DNA of 64,000 bases, from positions 2,914,001 through 2,978,000 of the forward strand of contig NC_013929.1 in NCBI RefSeq assembly GCF_000091305.1, written 5' to 3'. This DNA is from Streptomyces scabiei 87.22 (GTDB lineage: Bacteria; Actinomycetota; Actinomycetes; Streptomycetales; Streptomycetaceae). Both the position numbers and the translations under genes were made by a program. The first letter of the stretch is position 1, and each line of letters begins with the position of its first letter. Shown here piece after piece: positions 60,447-64,000 of this stretch. The notes below the pieces were generated by a model. It did no database searches. It was not told where the DNA came from and was given only the letters and a program-made list of their open reading frames with translations.

Positions 60447-61182
60447 CGGCCGGCTCCGACTGCGCCCCGCGGCGGCGGCCGCCGAGCCGCTTGGCGATGG
60501 GCCCGTAGGCCCCGCCGCCCAGGACCAGCACCATGCCCACCACCAGCGCGGCGGTGATCAGCCGCAGGGGGCCGGGAGACGAGAGCGCGCCGAGCTTCTC
60601 GAAGCCCGTGGGGCGGGCCAGCATGCCGTCCATGGGCCACACGACGGCGTCCACGCGCGCGTCCACATGAGTGCGCGGCACAGTGCCGTTGCCGGCCTCC
60701 GTGAGGTGGGCGGTGGAGTCCAGCGAGCCGCTGCGCTCGTCGCCGAGGAGGAACAGCCGGCCCTTGGGAACGGTGATCTCGGGGATGCCGGTCAGCTCGG
60801 CGTCCTCGCCCGGAGGCAGATAGCCCTCGTCGATCTTCTTGCCGTTGACGGTCAGCCTGCCCTCGGTGCAGCAGGCGACCGTGTCCCCGCCGACCGCGAC
60901 GACCCGCTTTACCATGGGGGTGTTGCCCCAGGTCTCCTGCCGGAAGACGACCACGTCACCGCGCTTGATCTCGGCACCGTCGACCCGCTCGGCGAGGATC
61001 CGGTCCCCGGAGGTGATGGTGGGGGACATGGAGTCGGTGGGCACGGTGTAGGGCGCGTAGAGGATCGCTCCCCAGACGAAGCCGCCCATGAAGAGCACAC
61101 AGCCGAGGGCCACGGCCAGTCCCGACAGCTTGCTGCCGAGCCGTCCGTGGCCCTCGTCCGTACGATGTGCCGTCCCGCTCAT
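60436..61182 (-). CDS. sipZ: Type I signal peptidase (SipZ position)
   Basis: A 248-residue signal peptidase with a membrane anchor at the N-terminus (LSGLAVALGCVLFMGGFVWG) and a second segment near the C-terminus (LRLITAALVVGMVLVLGGGA). Catalytic Ser51 is in PTDSMSPT and Lys92 in PMVKRVVAVGGD; box E is LGDERSGSLDS. It removes signal peptides from Sec- and Tat-exported proteins. Fourth of the four-gene cluster; the name follows the known S. lividans sipW-X-Y-Z order. Confidence 0.92.
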   Translation of the reverse strand: MSGTAHRTDEGHGRLGSKLSGLAVALGCVLFMGGFVWGAILYAPYTVPTDSMSPTITSGDRILAERVDGAEIKRGDVVVFRQETWGNTPMVKRVVAVGGDTVACCTEGRLTVNGKKIDEGYLPPGEDAELTGIPEITVPKGRLFLLGDERSGSLDSTAHLTEAGNGTVPRTHVDARVDAVVWPMDGMLARPTGFEKLGALSSPGPLRLITAALVVGMVLVLGGGAYGPIAKRLGGRRRGAQSEPAVVG

Positions 61183-61260
61183 CCCAGTGCTCCCAGGTCG
61201 GAGAATCGACCGTCCGGGCCCCTCGCGGGCCGTGGAAGATCGGCGATCTGGGACGGCACC

Positions 61261-62265
61261 CTACCCGGCGGTACCCCTGCCGGTAACCCTCGGGCTTTCG
61301 GCGGCCAGCAGGCGGCGCCGGCGCCACAGCACCAGCGGCACCGCGCCCGCGAGGCCGAGCGCGCCGGGAGCGGCGGCGCTCAGGTTCTGGTCGAAGGTGT
61401 CGGGGATCGGCAGCGTGGACCAGCGGGTGGGCGGCCAGGCGACCACGATGGCGCGACCCACGACCTGGCTCACGGGGACCATGCCCTTGTTGCTGTCGTT
61501 CTGGTGGTAACGGGAGTCCAGCGAGTTCTGCCGGTGGTCACCCATGACCCAGATTTTGCCCTCGGGTACCTTCACCTTGAACTGGCCGCCGGTGTCGTCG
61601 ACGGTGCACGGGGTGTTGCCCGGGTACACGTACGGCTCGTTGAGCGCCTTGCCGTTGACCTTGAGCGGGCCCGTGCCGTTGCACTCGATCGTGTCGCCGG
61701 CGACGCCGATGACCCGCTTGATGAGGTCCTTCTCCTCGGCGGACGGCATCAGGCCGATCCAGCCGAGGACGCGCTGCACGGCGTTGGGCTCCAGGGTGGG
61801 CTCGCCCTTCAGCCAGCCGTCCGGGTCGTGGAAGACGACGACCTCGCCCCGCTCGGGCTCGGAGCCGAACCACGGGGTGAGCTTGTCGACCAGGACCCGG
61901 TCGCCCTCCTGCAGCGTGTTCTGCATCGAGTCGGACGGGATGGAGAACGCCTGCACCAGGAAGGTCTTGATCAGCAGGGCGAGCACCAGGGCGATGCCGA
62001 CCAGGATGGGCAGTTCCTTCCAGAAGGAACGCTGCTTCTTCCTGGGCCTCGTCTGCTGGTCCCCGTCGTCGGCCGAGGTGCGGGCGTCCTCGCCGCCGTC
62101 CGCCGCGCCCGGGGAGTCATTCCCGGAGTCGGCGGAACCCTCGGAATTCACGGTGCCCTCCACGTTCTCCGCGGCCGGGGAAGCCGCCTCGTCGGATCGC
62201 TCCGGCCGATCTTCGGAACCACCGTGTCCGGACCGTGCGCCGACCGCCAAATCCCCCACATCCAC
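61261..62265 (-). CDS. sipY: Type I signal peptidase (SipY position)
   Basis: A 334-residue signal peptidase. A long acidic N-terminal tail (~80 residues, SEDRPERSDEAASP and similar) precedes the membrane anchor WKELPILVGIALVLALLIKT. Catalytic Ser113 in IPSDSMQNT and Lys183 in DLIKRVIGV; box E MGDHRQNSLDSR. A C-terminal hydrophobic segment (APGALGLAGAVPLVLW) and basic end RRRRLLAAESPR follow. The start is GTG at 62265 after GGAG; an in-frame GTG at 62259 is possible. In S. lividans the SipY enzyme is the major one (established there, not shown here). Confidence 0.92.
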   Translation of the reverse strand: MDVGDLAVGARSGHGGSEDRPERSDEAASPAAENVEGTVNSEGSADSGNDSPGAADGGEDARTSADDGDQQTRPRKKQRSFWKELPILVGIALVLALLIKTFLVQAFSIPSDSMQNTLQEGDRVLVDKLTPWFGSEPERGEVVVFHDPDGWLKGEPTLEPNAVQRVLGWIGLMPSAEEKDLIKRVIGVAGDTIECNGTGPLKVNGKALNEPYVYPGNTPCTVDDTGGQFKVKVPEGKIWVMGDHRQNSLDSRYHQNDSNKGMVPVSQVVGRAIVVAWPPTRWSTLPIPDTFDQNLSAAAPGALGLAGAVPLVLWRRRRLLAAESPRVTGRGTAG

Positions 62266-63247
62266 TCCTCACTCCGTACCGCCGCCCGCGCCACAGCCGG
62301 TGCAGGCCCACCACTCCCATAACGAGCGGGAGTTCCGCAGGGGTCGGGAGAGGGATCGATCCGTTTCGATCCGCGGACGCCACCCTATGCGAAGCGCCGA
62401 GGGCGGTGGTCGATGCGCCCGGCACGGCCGAGAACGTGTCCGGCTCCTCCAACTGGCCCCAGTGGCCCACCGGCCAGGCGATGACCACGGCACGGCCCAC
62501 GACGGCGTCCTGGGGGACCGTACCGCCGAACTGGGCCGTTTTCGAATTGTCGTTCTGATGGGCGCGCGAGTCCGCGGAGTTCTCCCGGTGGTCTCCCATC
62601 ACCCACAGGCGGCCCTGGGGCACGGTGACCTGGAACTGCTGCGTCGAGGGCTGGTTGCCGGGGTGGATGTACGCCGTCTCGTCCAGCGGCATGCCGTTGA
62701 CGGTGACGCGCCCCTGGGTGTCGCAGCACTTGACGGTGTCGCCGCCGACCGCGACGACCCGCTTGATCAGGTCCTGCTCGTCGTCGGACGGAAGGAGGCC
62801 GATGAACTGCAGGCCCTCCTTTATCTGTTTGATGACGACGGGGTCCTCGCCGGCGGCCGTCGTCTGCTCGCCCTCCAGCCAGCCGCCGGGGTCCTTGAAG
62901 ACGACGACGTCTCCGCGGGTGGGCTCGGAGCCGAACCAGGGCGTGAGCTTGTCGACCAGGACGCGGTCGCCGATCTGGATCGTCTGCTCCATGGACCCGG
63001 ACGGGATCACGAACGCCTGGACGAGGAAAGTCTTGAGGACCAGGGCTATGAGGACGGCGACTCCGACGAGGAGCGGGATCTCCTTGGCGGCGGAACGGCG
63101 CCTGCGCCGCTTGATCTTGCGGGCGAGCCTGCGCCGCTCGACCCGGCTCGGCCGGGCGGCCCCGCCGGACCGCCGCAGGCCGGTGGGCAGCAGGTTCTCG
63201 GCGGGGGTGCTGGGAGCGGCACCGCGCGGCCTGCCGCGGTTACCCAT
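62117..63247 (-). CDS. sipX: Type I signal peptidase (SipX position), tail overlapping the next gene
   Basis: A 376-residue signal peptidase with a very basic segment before its anchor (RKIKRRRRRSAAKEIPLLVG). Catalytic Ser85 in IPSGSMEQT and Lys162 in DLIKRVVAV; box E MGDHRENSADSR. After a short hydrophobic stretch (LPLVMGVVGLHRLWRG) it runs on for ~50 Arg/Gly-rich residues (GRRTVRTRWFRRSAGA), overlapping the sipY gene by 149 bases. Such an overlap and composition suggest either a lost stop or a read-through frame. ATG at 63247 overlaps the preceding stop by eight bases. Confidence 0.85.
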   Translation of the reverse strand: MGNRGRPRGAAPSTPAENLLPTGLRRSGGAARPSRVERRRLARKIKRRRRRSAAKEIPLLVGVAVLIALVLKTFLVQAFVIPSGSMEQTIQIGDRVLVDKLTPWFGSEPTRGDVVVFKDPGGWLEGEQTTAAGEDPVVIKQIKEGLQFIGLLPSDDEQDLIKRVVAVGGDTVKCCDTQGRVTVNGMPLDETAYIHPGNQPSTQQFQVTVPQGRLWVMGDHRENSADSRAHQNDNSKTAQFGGTVPQDAVVGRAVVIAWPVGHWGQLEEPDTFSAVPGASTTALGASHRVASADRNGSIPLPTPAELPLVMGVVGLHRLWRGRRYGVRSGCGGFGGRRTVRTRWFRRSAGAIRRGGFPGRGERGGHREFRGFRRLRE

Positions 63248-63968
63248 GCGCACCGCCGGCGGCCGGGACCCGGGCGTAGGCGTCCGGACGGTGCAGACGC
63301 GCCCAGTGGCCCGCGGGCCAGGCGATCCAGTCGGCCCTGCCGATCACGGAGTCGAGGGGGACCATGCCGCCGCCGGGCGCCCCCAGCCGGTCGCGGGAAT
63401 CACTGGAGTCACTGCGGTGGTCGCCGAGGAGGAACAGTCTGCCCTCGGGGACGACCACGTCGAAGGGCACATTCGACGGACTGTCGCCCGGGTACAGAAA
63501 CGACGACTCGTCGACCCACCGGCCGTTCACCTCAAGCCTCCCCTCCTGGTCGCAGCAGACCACCCGGTCTCCCCCCACGCCGACAACGCGCTTGACGTAG
63601 TCGGCGTTCCCGAAATAGCCGGTGCCGTCGAACACGACGACGTCACCGCGCTGCGGATCAGATCCGAAACGGTACGCCAACTTATTTACGAGAACGCGGT
63701 CCCCGATCCTCAATGAGTCGGCCATGGAGCTGCTGGGAATCTGGAACGGCTGCATCACGAAGTTGCTGAACAGCACCAGAAAAAGCAGGCAGATCAGCAC
63801 GGTCAGGGTGTATCCACCACCGGGTACCCACGCGGTGGCCCGGTCCACCCACGCGAAACGCGACCGCTCCGCACGCCCTCCTGTGCCGGAGATCTCCTGG
63901 GAGACCTCGTCGCCGGAAGGGCGAGGGGAACGGTCGCGCTCCATGTGCTGCCGTGCTTCGGTGTCCAT
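63240..63968 (-). CDS. sipW: Type I signal peptidase (SipW position)
   Basis: A 242-residue signal peptidase, first of the cluster. One N-terminal membrane anchor (GYTLTVLICLLFLVLFSNFV), catalytic Ser81 in IPSSSMADS and Lys126 in YVKRVVGVGGD; box E LGDHRSDSSDSRD. No C-terminal membrane segment, unlike the other three. ATG at 63968 has no ribosome site; a -10-like TACGAT lies 9 bases upstream, so the mRNA may be leaderless. The window ends 32 bases further. Confidence 0.91.
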   Translation of the reverse strand: MDTEARQHMERDRSPRPSGDEVSQEISGTGGRAERSRFAWVDRATAWVPGGGYTLTVLICLLFLVLFSNFVMQPFQIPSSSMADSLRIGDRVLVNKLAYRFGSDPQRGDVVVFDGTGYFGNADYVKRVVGVGGDRVVCCDQEGRLEVNGRWVDESSFLYPGDSPSNVPFDVVVPEGRLFLLGDHRSDSSDSRDRLGAPGGGMVPLDSVIGRADWIAWPAGHWARLHRPDAYARVPAAGGAHG

Positions 63969-64000
63969 CGGGGCCAGATCGTATCCGGCCCCGCTGTGAC

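Overview
The window is chromosomal DNA from a high-GC actinomycete, almost certainly a Streptomyces. The codon bias is extreme at third positions, GTG and TTG starts are common, and the sporulation sigma factor gene whiG is present next to four consecutive type I signal peptidase genes. The stretch sip genes - yraN - comM - dprA - whiG - rpsB - tsf - pyrH - frr - cdsA - rlmN matches the conserved Streptomyces core-chromosome order as I remember it. I saw no tRNA, rRNA, transposase, phage gene or CRISPR array.

Region by region. (1) 1-10,424: a beta-glucan locus, probably for xyloglucan. It holds a GH42 beta-galactosidase (cut by the window edge), a secreted GH74 xyloglucanase, a CUT1 sugar ABC importer (binding lipoprotein plus two permeases) and a divergent GH3 glycosidase. 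Two identical LacI-type palindromes sit in the divergent control region. (2) 10,518-36,500: a polyamine/GABA nitrogen-catabolism region. It has three aldehyde dehydrogenases, a PucR regulator, GABA transaminase, and a six-gene operon (aminobutyraldehyde dehydrogenase, PotD-A-B-C importer, FAD amine oxidase). It also has an Lrp/AsnC regulator with a second class-III aminotransferase, divergent from the third aldehyde dehydrogenase. Interspersed are a VirD4/FtsK-like membrane ATPase, a PAP2 phosphatase, a NADAR protein, an adenosine-deaminase-family enzyme (possibly the menaquinone aminofutalosine deaminase), a GDPD phosphodiesterase and a YceI protein. (3) 36,720-42,067: an ABC ATPase with an expanded octapeptide-repeat tail and its permease, a VOC protein, a LOG-family protein, and a sortase-anchored (LAETG) surface protein. 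(4) 42,155-46,147: a thiamine importer operon thiB-thiP-thiQ under a TPP riboswitch. (5) 46,245-53,281: rlmN, two tandem paralogous secreted proteins of unknown function, then cdsA, frr, pyrH, tsf and rpsB. (6) 53,555-63,968: an M23-type peptidase, a TetR regulator, whiG, dprA, comM, yraN, a DUF2469 protein, a NUDIX hydrolase and four signal peptidases.

How the genes work together. In region 1, GH74 cuts polymer outside the cell, the ABC system imports oligosaccharides, and GH42 and GH3 trim them inside; the regulator and the ATPase subunit are not in the window. In region 2, the Pot importer brings in putrescine or spermidine, the oxidase and aminotransferase make aldehydes, aldehyde dehydrogenases oxidise these to GABA or its conjugate, and GabT sends the product to succinate semialdehyde. 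In region 4 thiamine uptake is shut off when TPP is plentiful. The right part is housekeeping (translation, phospholipid synthesis, protein export) interleaved with sporulation control.

No entirely new multi-gene system is evident. The least explained items are the octapeptide-repeat ABC ATPase, the tandem secreted pair, the lone VirD4/FtsK-like ATPase and the two long inverted-repeat elements.
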